Source: an uncultured Lachnospiraceae bacterium (GTDB lineage: Bacteria; Bacillota; Clostridia; Lachnospirales; Lachnospiraceae). Taken from it: DNA of 32,737 nt. The stretch is from assembly GCA_910578405.1 (NCBI GenBank), contig CAJTQO010000039.1, positions 1 to 32,737 of the forward strand, read 5' to 3'. The notes under the pieces were generated by a model that was given only the letters and a program-made list of their open reading frames with translations, made no database searches and had not been told where the DNA came from. The position numbers were made by a program, and so were the translations under genes. Of the stretch, positions 1-7,945 are shown in pieces; position 1 is the stretch's first letter; every line of letters starts with the position of its first letter.

Positions 1-171
1 ATATAAAAGAGACGGGCGGCCTGCATAATTTTTCAGCAAATTTTCCAGTTCCCGGCAAAATGCAGAATCCTTTTTGTAAAAGGCATAGCTTTCTTCTAAC
101 TTCTTAATTTCACCCATCAGCGTTTCCGGCACATACTGTCCACCATATCCGCCATATCTTCCTTCCGACAT
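1..171 (-). CDS. trpB: Tryptophan synthase beta chain, N-terminal part (runs off window)
   Basis: The 57 codons present begin MSEGRYGGYGGQYVPETLMG and continue to a NYAGRPSLLY segment. This matches the N-terminus of TrpB, the PLP enzyme that condenses indole with serine to make tryptophan in the cytoplasm. The PLP lysine and the rest of the protein lie beyond the left edge, so completeness cannot be judged. The ATG at 171 is preceded by an AGGAGGG ribosome binding site seven bases upstream. A Trp-type T-box lies upstream on the same strand, which supports the assignment and predicts control by uncharged tRNA-Trp. No other trp gene is visible between the T-box and trpB, so trpB appears to be the first gene of its transcript. 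Confidence 0.93.
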   Translation of the reverse strand, partial: MSEGRYGGYGGQYVPETLMGEIKKLEESYAFYKKDSAFCRELENLLKNYAGRPSLLY

Positions 172-232
172 TGCTTTCCCTCCTATTTCTTACTTCCAGT
201 TCCGCAGCCTCGCTCTCCCTCCCTCTTGGAAA

Positions 233-358
233 TCACTCCTGACGCTCCCATATCCGGCTGTCCTTCCGGGGCGGGCCTGCTTCCCTGCTGATTCCGGTTC
301 CCTAAATCGTGTTTGCACATTCACTCCTGACGCTTCCGTATCCGGCTGTCCTTCCGGG
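233..358. repeat. Pair of 38-bp direct repeats in the trpB leader
   Basis: Positions 233-270 and 321-358 match at 36 of 38 bases, offset by 88 bp. They lie between the T-box terminator and the trpB start, in about 240 bases with no convincing gene. On the transcribed (minus) strand each copy contains GTCAGGAGTGA, which resembles a ribosome binding site. A minus-strand 45-codon frame starting near 320 (MCKHDLGN...) ends about 11 bases before trpB, but it has no tryptophan codons and I do not call it. Confidence 0.85.
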
Positions 359-408
359 CGGCATGGTTTGGCTGCCCGTTTCCAATTTTGCGCGCGAAAT
401 TTTACACG

Positions 409-453
409 CAAAAAAGTCCTTGACAGCGATACTTTTTGTATCTTGTCAAGGAC
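409..453 (-). terminator. T-box intrinsic terminator
   Basis: On the minus strand, GTCCTTGACA (453-444) pairs with TGTCAAGGAC (425-416) and is followed by a T run (415-409). It is immediately downstream of the T-box antiterminator sequence, the standard arrangement for premature termination when tRNA is charged. Confidence 0.92.
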
Positions 454-750
454 GGAAACTGACTGCTTGCTTTTCCGCGGTGCCACCTTGCTTCAGGAAG
501 TCCTAAAAAAGAGGCCAGCGCCTCTCTTATCCTTCCTGCACTTTCCGGGATACCATCATATCCCTGGCAACTGACGTATGCCTGACGTCGCAGAATACTC
601 GGCGAACCCGCCTTTGACTGCGCCCTCCGTGGTCCATTTGACAGACTGCGTCCTGCCGGTTCTCAGCCCCTCCGGCTCTCTGTGAGTGCAACATCTGCCG
701 TTATCTCCACTTCAACGGTTTTCTATATTTCAATCTTTTATTTTCAACTG
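409..750 (-). promoter_or_regulatory. T-box leader, tryptophan specific
   Basis: The minus strand carries the conserved T-box sequence AAGGTGGCACCGCGG at 489-475, directly before the terminator hairpin. Upstream is a stem I region beginning with AGAGAGCCGG at about 680. A UGG triplet at 636-634, followed by A at 633, is the likely specifier codon for tryptophan. The base after UGG in the antiterminator bulge is C, which would pair with discriminator base G73 of tRNA-Trp and agrees with the specifier. T-boxes bind uncharged tRNA and allow read-through into the downstream gene, here trpB. The specifier was placed by eye; no RNA fold was calculated. Confidence 0.92.
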
Positions 751-756
751 TTTTGT

Positions 757-785
757 ATTTTAACACTGCATCGCACTGATGTCAA
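757..785 (-). promoter_or_regulatory. Promoter of the T-box/trpB transcript
   Basis: On the minus strand a perfect -35 TTGACA (785-780) is separated by 17 bp from -10 TAAAAT (762-757). Transcription would start near 750, just ahead of the T-box. It is a strong sigma-A type match. Confidence 0.85.
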
Positions 786-928
786 TGCCTTTTTTCTGAA
801 AATTGTTGAAAAATCATTTCTCCTTTTGTTAGCATATGAAAAATCACATCCGAGACATAACCTATGTATCCGAAAAAGAAATTGCAGAACGGTTTGGCAT
901 TATATTTTAAATAATATTCCATCTCCAC

Positions 929-1840
929 TCACTGCGGAACCGGACAGAGCTGCACAAGGATTACCGCCGCGAAGACAAGCGCGCACCCGGCCAGCTCGCG
1001 GACGCTTAGCGACTGGCCAAGCAGCATCCACCCGGCCAGAACGGACACTACCGATTCCATACTGAGAATCAGCGAAGCCACCGCCGGCTCCAGTTCCCTT
1101 TGCCCAATGATTTGTAAAGTATACGCCACCCCGCAGGACATTACTCCTGCATATAATACGGGAACCATCCCCGCCGCCAACTGCTCCCACGAAGGCCGCT
1201 CCATTACAAATGCCCCAACAGCGCACAAAATCCCTGCCGTAAAAAACTGGATGCAGGAAAGCGCCACTCCGTCCGCTTTCGGGGAAAAATAATCAATCAC
1301 CAGAATATGTACGCTAAAAAGCACGGCACAGACGAAAACAAACGCATCGCCCTTTCCAATGCGGAAGCCTTCGGTGACACAAAGCAGATACATGCCAAAT
1401 GCCGCCGTTACCGCCGCAATCCACACTCTTCCCGGCACCCTTTTATGCAAAAACAGCCCAAAGAAAGGCACAAGGATAATGTAAAGGGTAGTGATAAAGC
1501 CCGCTTTTCCTACCGTTGTGTACTGAATCCCTATTTGCTGGAACAGCGACGCAGCGCAAATCGCCAATCCACAGCAAATGCCGCCTTTTACCACAATCCT
1601 GCGTCTGTCTGGCTCCTTCCCGGCTTCCGCTCCCTTTTCATCCGCCCCTCCATGCCACCCACCTTTTTTCCGGACAAAAAGAACCGGCAGGAGGACTGTC
1701 CCACCGATCAGAAACCTGGCGCCATTAAACGTAAACGGCCCCATATAATCCATTCCCACACTCTGGGCCACAAACGCGACTCCCCAGATACAGGCTGCCA
1801 GAAACAAAAGCAGGCTGTTAGCCATTGTTTTCTTTTTCAT
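929..1840 (-). CDS. EamA/DMT-family membrane transporter
   Basis: The 303-residue protein is strongly hydrophobic, with about ten predicted membrane segments in two halves. The first opens LLLFLAACIWGVAFVAQSVG, typical of the EamA (drug/metabolite transporter) superfamily. These are inner-membrane exporters or importers of small metabolites, and the substrate cannot be read from the sequence. A basic and acidic insert (about residues 60-90, with DEKGAEAGKEPDRRR) separates the second and third segments and is longer than usual. The start at 1840 is chosen because AGGAGA lies just upstream; a frame-extending ATG at 1876 would lie inside aroK without a better site. The start overlaps the 3' end of aroK by 23 bases, which suggests translational coupling. 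Linkage to aroK is suggestive of, but does not prove, an aromatic metabolite as substrate. Confidence 0.85.
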   Translation of the reverse strand: MKKKTMANSLLLFLAACIWGVAFVAQSVGMDYMGPFTFNGARFLIGGTVLLPVLFVRKKGGWHGGADEKGAEAGKEPDRRRIVVKGGICCGLAICAASLFQQIGIQYTTVGKAGFITTLYIILVPFFGLFLHKRVPGRVWIAAVTAAFGMYLLCVTEGFRIGKGDAFVFVCAVLFSVHILVIDYFSPKADGVALSCIQFFTAGILCAVGAFVMERPSWEQLAAGMVPVLYAGVMSCGVAYTLQIIGQRELEPAVASLILSMESVVSVLAGWMLLGQSLSVRELAGCALVFAAVILVQLCPVPQ

Positions 1841-2351
1841 ATCTGTCTCCTGAATAAAGTTTGAAAAAATCTGCAATTTCAGCTACAATCTCCCGAATCC
1901 TCCTGCCTTCACAGTCCACGGTAAAGTCTGCATACTTTTCATAACAAGGAACCCTTTCCCTGTATAAATCCTGCAGCGTCTGCCCTTCCCGCAGCGCAAC
2001 CCCCCGCTCATGCAAGTCCCCCAGCCGCTCTTCAATGGCCGGACAGGACAACTGCAAATAGACCACCATCCCAATCTCTTTTAAATGCGCCATCGCTTCC
2101 CTGCCGTATATTACGCTCCCTCCGGTGGCAATCACGCTTCGCTTTGCCTGGATTTTGGCATTGGCCTTATTTTCCACCTCCAGAAATCCCGCCAGCCCCT
2201 TTTCTTCTATAATCTGGTGCAGGAGCATGTTTTCCTGCTCCTGTATCACCAAATCGGAATCCACAAAACGGTAGCCCAGTCGCTTGGCCAGCACTACGCC
2301 TACCGTGCTTTTCCCAGCCCCGGGCATCCCGATTAAGACCACATTATCCAT
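1818..2351 (-). CDS. aroK: Shikimate kinase
   Basis: The protein (177 residues from MDNVVLIG) has a P-loop GMPGAGKST at residues 8-16, a VDSD motif near residue 32 that fits shikimate and magnesium binding, and ATGGS near residue 78. Length and order fit shikimate kinase, which phosphorylates shikimate at the 3-hydroxyl in the chorismate pathway. The ATG at 2351 overlaps the end of ridA by eight bases. An upstream ATG at 2360 would add MHT and cannot be excluded. The 3' end runs 23 bases into the EamA transporter gene. All three genes, with the small gene upstream, look like one operon. Confidence 0.88.
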   Translation of the reverse strand: MDNVVLIGMPGAGKSTVGVVLAKRLGYRFVDSDLVIQEQENMLLHQIIEEKGLAGFLEVENKANAKIQAKRSVIATGGSVIYGREAMAHLKEIGMVVYLQLSCPAIEERLGDLHERGVALREGQTLQDLYRERVPCYEKYADFTVDCEGRRIREIVAEIADFFKLYSGDRYEKENNG

Positions 2352-2727
2352 GGTATGCAACCACTTCCACTTCGCAAAGCGCTTTTTTCGGAAGTTCCTT
2401 TACTGCCACACAGCTCCTGGCCGGCTTTTCATCCTCGGTAAAATATCTCTCATAAACACTGTTAAAAGCTGCAAAATCCGCCATGTCCGACAAAAAGCAG
2501 GTGGTCTTTACCACATCTTTATAAGAATAGCCCGCTTCCGATAAAATAGCTCCAATATTCCTCATGACCTGTTTGGCCTGCTCCGTAACGTCGCTGCCCT
2601 TGATTTCCCCAGTCACCGGATCTAACGGAATCTGTCCCGATGTATATAAGGTATTTCCTACGATAATCCCCTGTGAATAAGGGCCAATTGCTGCCGGAGC
2701 TTTGCTTGTTGATACTTTTTTTGCCAT
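2344..2727 (-). CDS. ridA: RidA family enamine/imine deaminase
   Basis: The 127-residue protein has the RidA (YjgF/YER057c/UK114) layout: APAAIGPYSQGI near residue 10, LYTSGQIPLDP near residue 27, and the C-terminal RSCVAVKELPKKALCEVEVVA. The conserved arginine of the active site is the R of ARSCV. Family members hydrolyse reactive enamine/imine intermediates, mainly 2-aminoacrylate released by PLP enzymes, and so protect other PLP enzymes. The start at 2727 has an AAGGAGAAGG ribosome binding site. Its stop codon lies inside the aroK start region, indicating coupled translation. Confidence 0.92.
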   Translation of the reverse strand: MAKKVSTSKAPAAIGPYSQGIIVGNTLYTSGQIPLDPVTGEIKGSDVTEQAKQVMRNIGAILSEAGYSYKDVVKTTCFLSDMADFAAFNSVYERYFTEDEKPARSCVAVKELPKKALCEVEVVAYHG

Positions 2728-2769
2728 TTTCCTTCTCCTTTTCCTTTCCGCTTTCTAAAAGCCTTTTCC

Positions 2770-3003
2770 CTACGCCTCTTCAAACTGCGCAAGGACATAA
2801 AAGCCTCTCTCATTTTCCAACACGCTTGTCACTACGCCCTCCCTGGCAAGCATCCTTTCCCGGAAAGGGTAATTGCCCGACATCGCAAGAGATGGGTCTA
2901 TTGTGTAATAATAATTGCTTGGCAGCATTCCCTCTGTCACCGTAATATGATCCCCTACGGCTAACAGTCCGGGCCGTTCCATCTTAAATTCCATTTCCCG
3001 CAT
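2770..3003 (-). CDS. Small hypothetical protein, first gene of the ridA-aroK operon
   Basis: The 77-residue protein has no membrane segment or signal peptide. It contains VGDHITVTEGMLPSNYYYTI and DPSLAMSGNYPFRERM stretches and ends in a beta-rich EGVVTSVLENERGFYVLAQF. This reads like a small soluble domain with alternating hydrophobic strands, possibly SH3-like. I recognise no function. GGAGGG lies upstream of the ATG at 3003; a second ATG nine bases downstream is also possible. The gene follows the promoter at 3067-3095 and precedes ridA by 42 bases. Confidence 0.7.
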   Translation of the reverse strand: MREMEFKMERPGLLAVGDHITVTEGMLPSNYYYTIDPSLAMSGNYPFRERMLAREGVVTSVLENERGFYVLAQFEEA

Positions 3004-3066
3004 ATCCTGGCTTCCCTCCTCCCCGGATTCCGCTTTTCGCCTGGCGTCCTAACTTCCATTCCTTAT

Positions 3067-3095
3067 ATTCTACTAGCGCTTTCCCTTTTTTTCAA
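3067..3095 (-). promoter_or_regulatory. Promoter of the small gene-ridA-aroK-EamA operon
   Basis: The minus strand shows -35 TTGAAA (3095-3090), a 17-bp spacer and -10 TAGAAT (3072-3067), about 60 bases before the first start codon. Confidence 0.65.
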
Positions 3096-3152
3096 TACTA
3101 AATTGGAAAAATATAAAAATAGTAACAATTATGGTTATTATATACAATTCTC

Positions 3153-3182
3153 TTGTCCCCGCCCTCCTGCATATGGTATAAT
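3153..3182 (+). promoter_or_regulatory. Promoter of the hemerythrin gene
   Basis: TTGTCC (3153-3158) and a perfect TATAAT (3177-3182) are 18 bp apart. The predicted leader before the start at 3250 is about 60 bases. Confidence 0.7.
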
Positions 3183-3249
3183 GCATACATGAATTTGACA
3201 GACCTAACAAAATACATACATTTCTATTTTCTAAGAAAGGATGGTTCCC

Positions 3250-4071
3250 ATGTTTGAATTTACCGACGACTGCAAAACAGGCATAATGCAAATTGATGAA
3301 GAACACAAATACCTCTTTGAACTGTTAAACAAAGCTTATCTCCTTGCAACTACGGAATGCCACAGCGACAATTACCAGCGGCTGAAAGATATCCTGACGG
3401 AACTTGACGGCTATGCGCAATGGCATTTTTCCCATGAGGAAAAATATATGCTGGAAATCCGCGACCCGGAATTAATCCTCCAGCGCCAGCAACATGCCTT
3501 CTTCCGGGAGAAGATACTGGAATTTGACATGGCCAACATAGGGGATATCGAGAACCAGCGCCAAATGCTGGCTGACCTTGTAAACTTCCTGGCAAAATGG
3601 CTCTACCGCCATATCCTCAGCAGCGATATTATGATTGGTAAGCTTCCCCCTTTGGAAGAATGGATGTTAAAGGAAAACCCTTGCGAATTTACCGAGGAGT
3701 ACCTTACCGGCATTACTCTGGTTGACAATGAACACAAAGAACTTTTCCGCATTATTGACAAGGCCAACCAGCAACTGAAATCTTACAATACGGCCACCAG
3801 CTATGATAAAATCCTGGATATCCTGGATGAGTTAAAGACATACACCATCTACCATTTTGGCGATGAAGAAGAATACATGGAAAGCATACGGTATGACGGC
3901 CTCGCCGCCCAAAAACGCGCCCACGAGGCATTTATCGAAAAACTGGAAAACATTGACCGGGATGAAATTGAGCGCAACCCACAGGAATACCTCCAGAAAC
4001 TGTTGGAATTCCTGATAGGCTGGCTAATCAACCACATTCTAAGCACAGATAAAAAAATACCGAATCTGTAA
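3250..4071 (+). CDS. Tandem (two-domain) bacteriohemerythrin
   Basis: The 273-residue protein contains two consecutive hemerythrin-like four-helix domains. Each keeps the expected metal ligands: an opening D-x-EH (IDEEHKYLF at residue 15; VDNEHKELF at about residue 157), an HF..EE pair (WHFSHEEKYM; YHFGDEEEYM), a QxxxH helix (RQQHAFF; KRAHEAF) and a closing HILSxD (YRHILSSD; NHILSTD). Such proteins bind a di-iron centre and reversibly bind oxygen; in anaerobes they are thought to sense or scavenge oxygen. Most bacterial members have a single domain. The ATG at 3250 is preferred because AGAAAGGATGG precedes it; an ATG at 3241 is in frame. It has its own promoter and a strong terminator, so it is monocistronic. 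Confidence 0.92.
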   Translation: MFEFTDDCKTGIMQIDEEHKYLFELLNKAYLLATTECHSDNYQRLKDILTELDGYAQWHFSHEEKYMLEIRDPELILQRQQHAFFREKILEFDMANIGDIENQRQMLADLVNFLAKWLYRHILSSDIMIGKLPPLEEWMLKENPCEFTEEYLTGITLVDNEHKELFRIIDKANQQLKSYNTATSYDKILDILDELKTYTIYHFGDEEEYMESIRYDGLAAQKRAHEAFIEKLENIDRDEIERNPQEYLQKLLEFLIGWLINHILSTDKKIPNL

Positions 4072-4091
4072 ACGCATCACTTACAAAATGC

Positions 4092-4115
4092 AAAGGGGCT
4101 GTGCAGCCCCTTTTT
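4092..4115 (+). terminator. Intrinsic terminator after the hemerythrin gene
   Basis: AAAGGGGCT, loop GTGC and AGCCCCTTT are followed by further T bases. It sits between two convergent genes and may also reduce read-through from the kinase gene on the other strand. Confidence 0.9.
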
Positions 4116-4125
4116 CCGTTTCCGG

Positions 4126-7100
4126 TTATGTTATGTACTGTCCCAATACCCCGATAAAGACATCCATATCCAAGGGCTTAGAAATATGGGCATTCATACC
4201 GTTTTTTAACGCAGCTTCCTTATCTTCCTCCAGCGCATTGGCGGTCATAGCGATAATCGGCATCTTTTTCACGTCCTTGCGCGGCAGATTCCGGATGGTC
4301 CTGGTGGCTTCATATCCATTCATAATCGGCATCTGCACATCCATCAGAATCGCGTCGTAATAATTTTCCTCCGAAGCCTTCACCATAGATACCGCATCCG
4401 TGCCGTCCGGCGCAGTCTCCACTGCAAAACCGGCCTCCGTCAGTATCACTTCCGCAATTTCCCGGTTCAGTTCGATATCTTCCACTAACAGGACGCGTTT
4501 CCCGCCAAAATCAGCCAATGTCCATGCAGCCGCCGTTTCTTCCTTCTCCAACAGGTGATTGGCCGCCAGCAATACCGATTTTAAATCCGACATAAAAAGC
4601 GGTTTTGCACAGAAAGCCGTCACCCCTGCCTCTCTGGCTTCCTCTTCAATATCCGTCCAGTCATAGGCGGTCAGGATAATAATCGGGGCATCCTCCCGCA
4701 CCACGCTGCGGATTCTCCTTGCCGTCTCCACTCCGCTTGTTTCCGGCATCTGCCAGTCAATAATATACGTATGGTAAGCATCCCCTTCCTCTACGGCCAT
4801 TTGGGCGCGGTAAACCGCTTCCCGCCCGGAGGTGGTCCACTCGGCGCGCAGGCCAATCTGTTTCAGCATCTTGCTTACACTGTCGCAAACATGGAAATCA
4901 TCATCCACCACCAACGCCCGCAGGCCATTCAACTCCTTAATCCGCTCCGCATTCCTGGCCACATCCTGCAGCTTCAGCGTCAGTTCCACCGTAAACGCAC
5001 TCCCCTTACCCAAAACGCTTTCCACAGATATGGCTCCGCCCATCATCTCCACAATATTTTTCGTAATCGCCATGCCAAGCCCCGTCCCCTGGATGCCGCT
5101 TTGGGTCGTGCTGGCCTCCCGTTCAAAAGGCTCAAAAATATGCTTGACAAACTCCTGGGACATACCGATGCCATTGTCCTTAATGATAAAAACATAATCC
5201 CCATACCCATGGCGGAACGTGGTCTTTTGCATAATCCGAAAAGTAATCATCCCGCCTGCCGGGGTGTATTTCACCGCATTGCTCATCAGATTGATAAATA
5301 CCTGGTTTAGCTTCAGCGCATCCGCCATTACATCTTCATTTGTCACTTCAAACGTATCAATGAACATTTCCAACTGCTTCGCTTTCACCTGGGGCTGAAT
5401 GATATTGACCAGGTTGTGCATCAGTTCGGAAATATTGCATTCCGTTTCTTTAATCTGCACTTTACCGCTTTCAATCCTGCTCATATCCAGAATATCGTTA
5501 ATCAGGCTCAGCAGATGGTTGCTGGAAGACAGCACCTTCTGCAGACAGTCTTTCACCTGGTCTTTATTGTCGATGTGGCTGGCCGCAATCGTCGTAAAAC
5601 CGATAATAGCATTCATAGGAGTGCGGATATCATGGGACATGTTAGAAAGGAACGTTGTCTTTGCCCGGTTCGCGTGCTGCGCCTGCATCAGCGCTTCCTG
5701 CAGCGCCTGCGTCTGCTCCCGCTGCTTGCATACCTGCGCAGTAATATCCTTGGAAACCACCAGCGCCAGGATATCCCCCGTATCATAATCCTTCGTCATA
5801 ACAAAGGACTGACGGACGCAAATCTGCCCGTCCGCGCCGTCCTTGCACCAGTATTCGGCCACCACTTCCTTATCGCCCGCTTCAAACCGCTTTTTCAGAT
5901 ACGCCGTGCATACCATGCCGCTGTAATCCTCCATAGATTCGGGCAGCACAAACTTTTTCCACTTTTCAAAACATTCCGAAGCCCTGCATGGAACCTCCAG
6001 CCCAATCTTTTCCAGCAAAGAAACTTTCCGTCCATCCGCAATGCGGATAATGTCCTGGGCAACCAAATCCTTGGTCAGGTTACATTCAAATGTGCAGAAC
6101 GAATTTGAGGCAATGGCCGTCCGGTACTGCCTTTCCTTGCGCTCTGCCAAAGAAATTTCCGCCTGGATGCGCAGTTCCTGCTCCCTGTTTTCCCTCTCCA
6201 GCGCCTTCTTTTCCCGCCCGGCCTGCATTAACAGGAAAAACAGATAAATGCCGAACAACACCGCCAGCATAATCTCCATCTGCACCCCTACCATATTTTC
6301 CGCCTGAATCATCGCCTGCGTCACATTCTCCGGGAACGTCTGCACCAGCACATAAGGATAGCCCGGAACATACATTACACAAATGTTGTCGATTTCCGTC
6401 TCGCTTTTGGAATCACAAATAAAGGCGCCCTGCCCTCCGTTTTCAAATACGGCCTTTGCATCCGCCGCCGTCTTTTGGTCAATCACGCCAAAAGAGGCCA
6501 ATGCATCCAACAAATGGGCATCGTATGTTTTTCCATCGGAGCTTGCAATAACCCGCCCATCCGGCATACAAAGATACACGCCTGCCGCTTCCCCGAAATA
6601 AACAGTGGACAGCATATCCCGCAAACGCTCCTGCGCCAGATACACTCCCCGCAGTACGCCAACTATCTTTCCATTGCTGCGAACCGGCGCATAAAAACAA
6701 GCCATAATCTCATTATAAAAATGGGGGTCAAATACGATATCCATACCGCATTCCCCCGCTATCCCTTTCCGGTAAAATTCCCTGTCCTTTACATCGGAAA
6801 CCCGTCCGTCGGAAATATAGTCCACGCCTTCCAGGCTGGTAAACAGCATCGCATCGAACAGACCCGCGTTTTCCTCCATTTCCTTAAGCGTCTGCACATC
6901 CACAAGCGGCTGAGCCATGCTTTTTCCCAAAAAATATGCGCATATCTGAACCGTATTCTGCGCATTTTTCAACTCTTCCCTAATCTGGCTGGCCATCAGT
7001 CTGGCAGAATCCTCCGCATAGCTTTTATTCCGCTCTTCCATACGCTTGCTATTCTGCACCGTATGCCATTGGAACAGCATAAAAACAGCAGCCAAAAGAA

Positions 7101-7146
7101 TGACTGCATAACCGGCCTGCTGCAATGGCTTCTTTTTCCTTTTCAC
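4126..7146 (-). CDS. Membrane hybrid sensor histidine kinase with two receiver domains
   Basis: The protein has about 1006 residues. A membrane segment at residues 13-29 is followed by an extracytoplasmic dCache-like sensor domain to about 290 and a second membrane segment at 291-309. A PAS-like region (about 343-475), a coiled linker and the HisKA domain follow, with SHDIRTPMNA carrying the phosphoacceptor His near residue 507. The ATPase domain has NQVFINLMSNAVKYT, DNGIGM and GTGLGM. Two receiver domains follow, with phospho-acceptor Asp near 799 (IIDWQMP) and 938 (LMDVQMP), each with the conserved T and K. No HPt domain or output domain is present, so the phosphate must pass to a protein encoded elsewhere. 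No ATG fits: GTG at 7146, eight bases after GGAGGG, is the best start, and TTG at 7152 is the alternative. The ligand is unknown. Confidence 0.92.
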   Translation of the reverse strand: MKRKKKPLQQAGYAVILLAAVFMLFQWHTVQNSKRMEERNKSYAEDSARLMASQIREELKNAQNTVQICAYFLGKSMAQPLVDVQTLKEMEENAGLFDAMLFTSLEGVDYISDGRVSDVKDREFYRKGIAGECGMDIVFDPHFYNEIMACFYAPVRSNGKIVGVLRGVYLAQERLRDMLSTVYFGEAAGVYLCMPDGRVIASSDGKTYDAHLLDALASFGVIDQKTAADAKAVFENGGQGAFICDSKSETEIDNICVMYVPGYPYVLVQTFPENVTQAMIQAENMVGVQMEIMLAVLFGIYLFFLLMQAGREKKALERENREQELRIQAEISLAERKERQYRTAIASNSFCTFECNLTKDLVAQDIIRIADGRKVSLLEKIGLEVPCRASECFEKWKKFVLPESMEDYSGMVCTAYLKKRFEAGDKEVVAEYWCKDGADGQICVRQSFVMTKDYDTGDILALVVSKDITAQVCKQREQTQALQEALMQAQHANRAKTTFLSNMSHDIRTPMNAIIGFTTIAASHIDNKDQVKDCLQKVLSSSNHLLSLINDILDMSRIESGKVQIKETECNISELMHNLVNIIQPQVKAKQLEMFIDTFEVTNEDVMADALKLNQVFINLMSNAVKYTPAGGMITFRIMQKTTFRHGYGDYVFIIKDNGIGMSQEFVKHIFEPFEREASTTQSGIQGTGLGMAITKNIVEMMGGAISVESVLGKGSAFTVELTLKLQDVARNAERIKELNGLRALVVDDDFHVCDSVSKMLKQIGLRAEWTTSGREAVYRAQMAVEEGDAYHTYIIDWQMPETSGVETARRIRSVVREDAPIIILTAYDWTDIEEEAREAGVTAFCAKPLFMSDLKSVLLAANHLLEKEETAAAWTLADFGGKRVLLVEDIELNREIAEVILTEAGFAVETAPDGTDAVSMVKASEENYYDAILMDVQMPIMNGYEATRTIRNLPRKDVKKMPIIAMTANALEEDKEAALKNGMNAHISKPLDMDVFIGVLGQYIT

Positions 7147-7187
7147 CGGCAATTCCCTCCCAGCATTTAAATTTTCCCCCTCCTCCT

Positions 7188-7208
7188 ATTATAGGAATCC
7201 ATGATTCC
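7188..7208 (-). promoter_or_regulatory. -10 element and adjoining palindrome before the hybrid kinase
   Basis: The minus strand carries TATAAT (7193-7188), adjoining the inverted repeat GGAATC-CAT-GATTCC (7194-7208). A palindrome between the -10 and -35 positions could be an operator. No good -35 hexamer is visible at 17-18 bp, which would suit an activated or repressed promoter. This is inference. Confidence 0.4.
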
Positions 7209-7355
7209 ATGTTGTTGTTAATTTCATAATGGCGTTTGTAGGAATGTTCCAGCTTACCCCTCTTTCCCAAAAGCAGTGTAGGCAAATTTTGCCCAAACTG
7301 CCTCTGTCGCCAGTTCTCCTTGCGCCGTTTTGGGAAAGCTTAAGTGAGACATGAA

Positions 7356-7799
7356 TTAATGATTGAATGCCTCAATATTATCTGTATTCAGGACAAAATC
7401 ATAATAATTCAAATCTTCCCGTTTCGTCCATCCGATGCGGTTCCAAAATGCATTCCCCACATCATTTGCCGTAAATGCAATCAGCGAGATTTTACTTATC
7501 CGTTCCCGCTTCAAAGCTTCCATGGCATACACCACCATCGCCCTTCCTATTCCCTTCATCCGGTAATCCGCATGGACGCACACATGGTACATACAGCCAC
7601 GCCTTCCATCATGTCCGCACAAAATCGCCCCAACGATTTTTCCATCCTCCACCGCCACTACGCTCGTATCGGGATTCCTTTTTAGAAAACGCTCCACCCC
7701 TTCCCTGGAGTCGTCGATGCTGCGCATGGCAAACCCCTTAATGCTCATCCACAACTCATATACCCCTGTGTAATCCTCTGCCGTCATCGTCCTTACCAT
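7356..7799 (-). CDS. GNAT family N-acetyltransferase
   Basis: The 147-residue protein has a complete GNAT fold. The central acetyl-CoA-binding motif reads YHVCVHADYRMKGIGRAMV near residues 71-89, with the R-x-x-G-x-G pattern, followed by a helix and the C-terminal ISLIAFTANDVGNAFWNRIG segment. Substrate is unknown; GNATs move acetyl groups to amines of small molecules or proteins. AGGAG lies seven bases before the ATG at 7799. The start overlaps the stop of the orphan reading frame upstream. Confidence 0.88.
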   Translation of the reverse strand: MVRTMTAEDYTGVYELWMSIKGFAMRSIDDSREGVERFLKRNPDTSVVAVEDGKIVGAILCGHDGRRGCMYHVCVHADYRMKGIGRAMVVYAMEALKRERISKISLIAFTANDVGNAFWNRIGWTKREDLNYYDFVLNTDNIEAFNH

Positions 7800-7945
7800 C
7801 GTTTTTCTCCTATTCCGCTCCGTATCTGATTATGAATGCCCTCTTCCTGTAAAAGCATCAAATCCGTAATTAAACTTGCGCCAATATATGGATACCCAAT
7901 ACGCCTTTCAACCCATCCGACAAAAAACTCCTTACAAAAAACTCC
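7793..7945 (-). pseudogene. Orphan 50-codon reading frame without a start codon
   Basis: Directly after the argC stop, in the same frame, there are 50 open codons ending at a TAA that overlaps the start of the GNAT gene (CGATGGTAA). The inferred peptide includes WVERRIGYPYIGASLITDLM and LLQEEGIHNQIRSG, which looks like real protein. There is no ATG, GTG or TTG before residue 29. It is therefore either the C-terminal remnant of a lost gene, or a gene broken by the 14-bp tandem duplication at its 5' end. I recognise no family. Confidence 0.4.

Noticed and set aside
183..320. Leader peptide of trp attenuation before trpB
   Set aside because: The 45-codon frame has no tryptophan codons, and control is explained by the T-box.
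190..486. 98-codon minus-strand frame in the T-box/trpB leader
   Set aside because: It crosses the T-box terminator and antiterminator, which explain the conservation; composition is not protein-like.
3073..3306. 77-codon minus-strand frame overlapping the hemerythrin start
   Set aside because: It covers the hemerythrin promoter and start, is low complexity, and has no ribosome binding site.
4771..5310. Plus-strand open frames opposite the hybrid kinase
   Set aside because: They are antisense shadows of the kinase ATPase and receiver domains.
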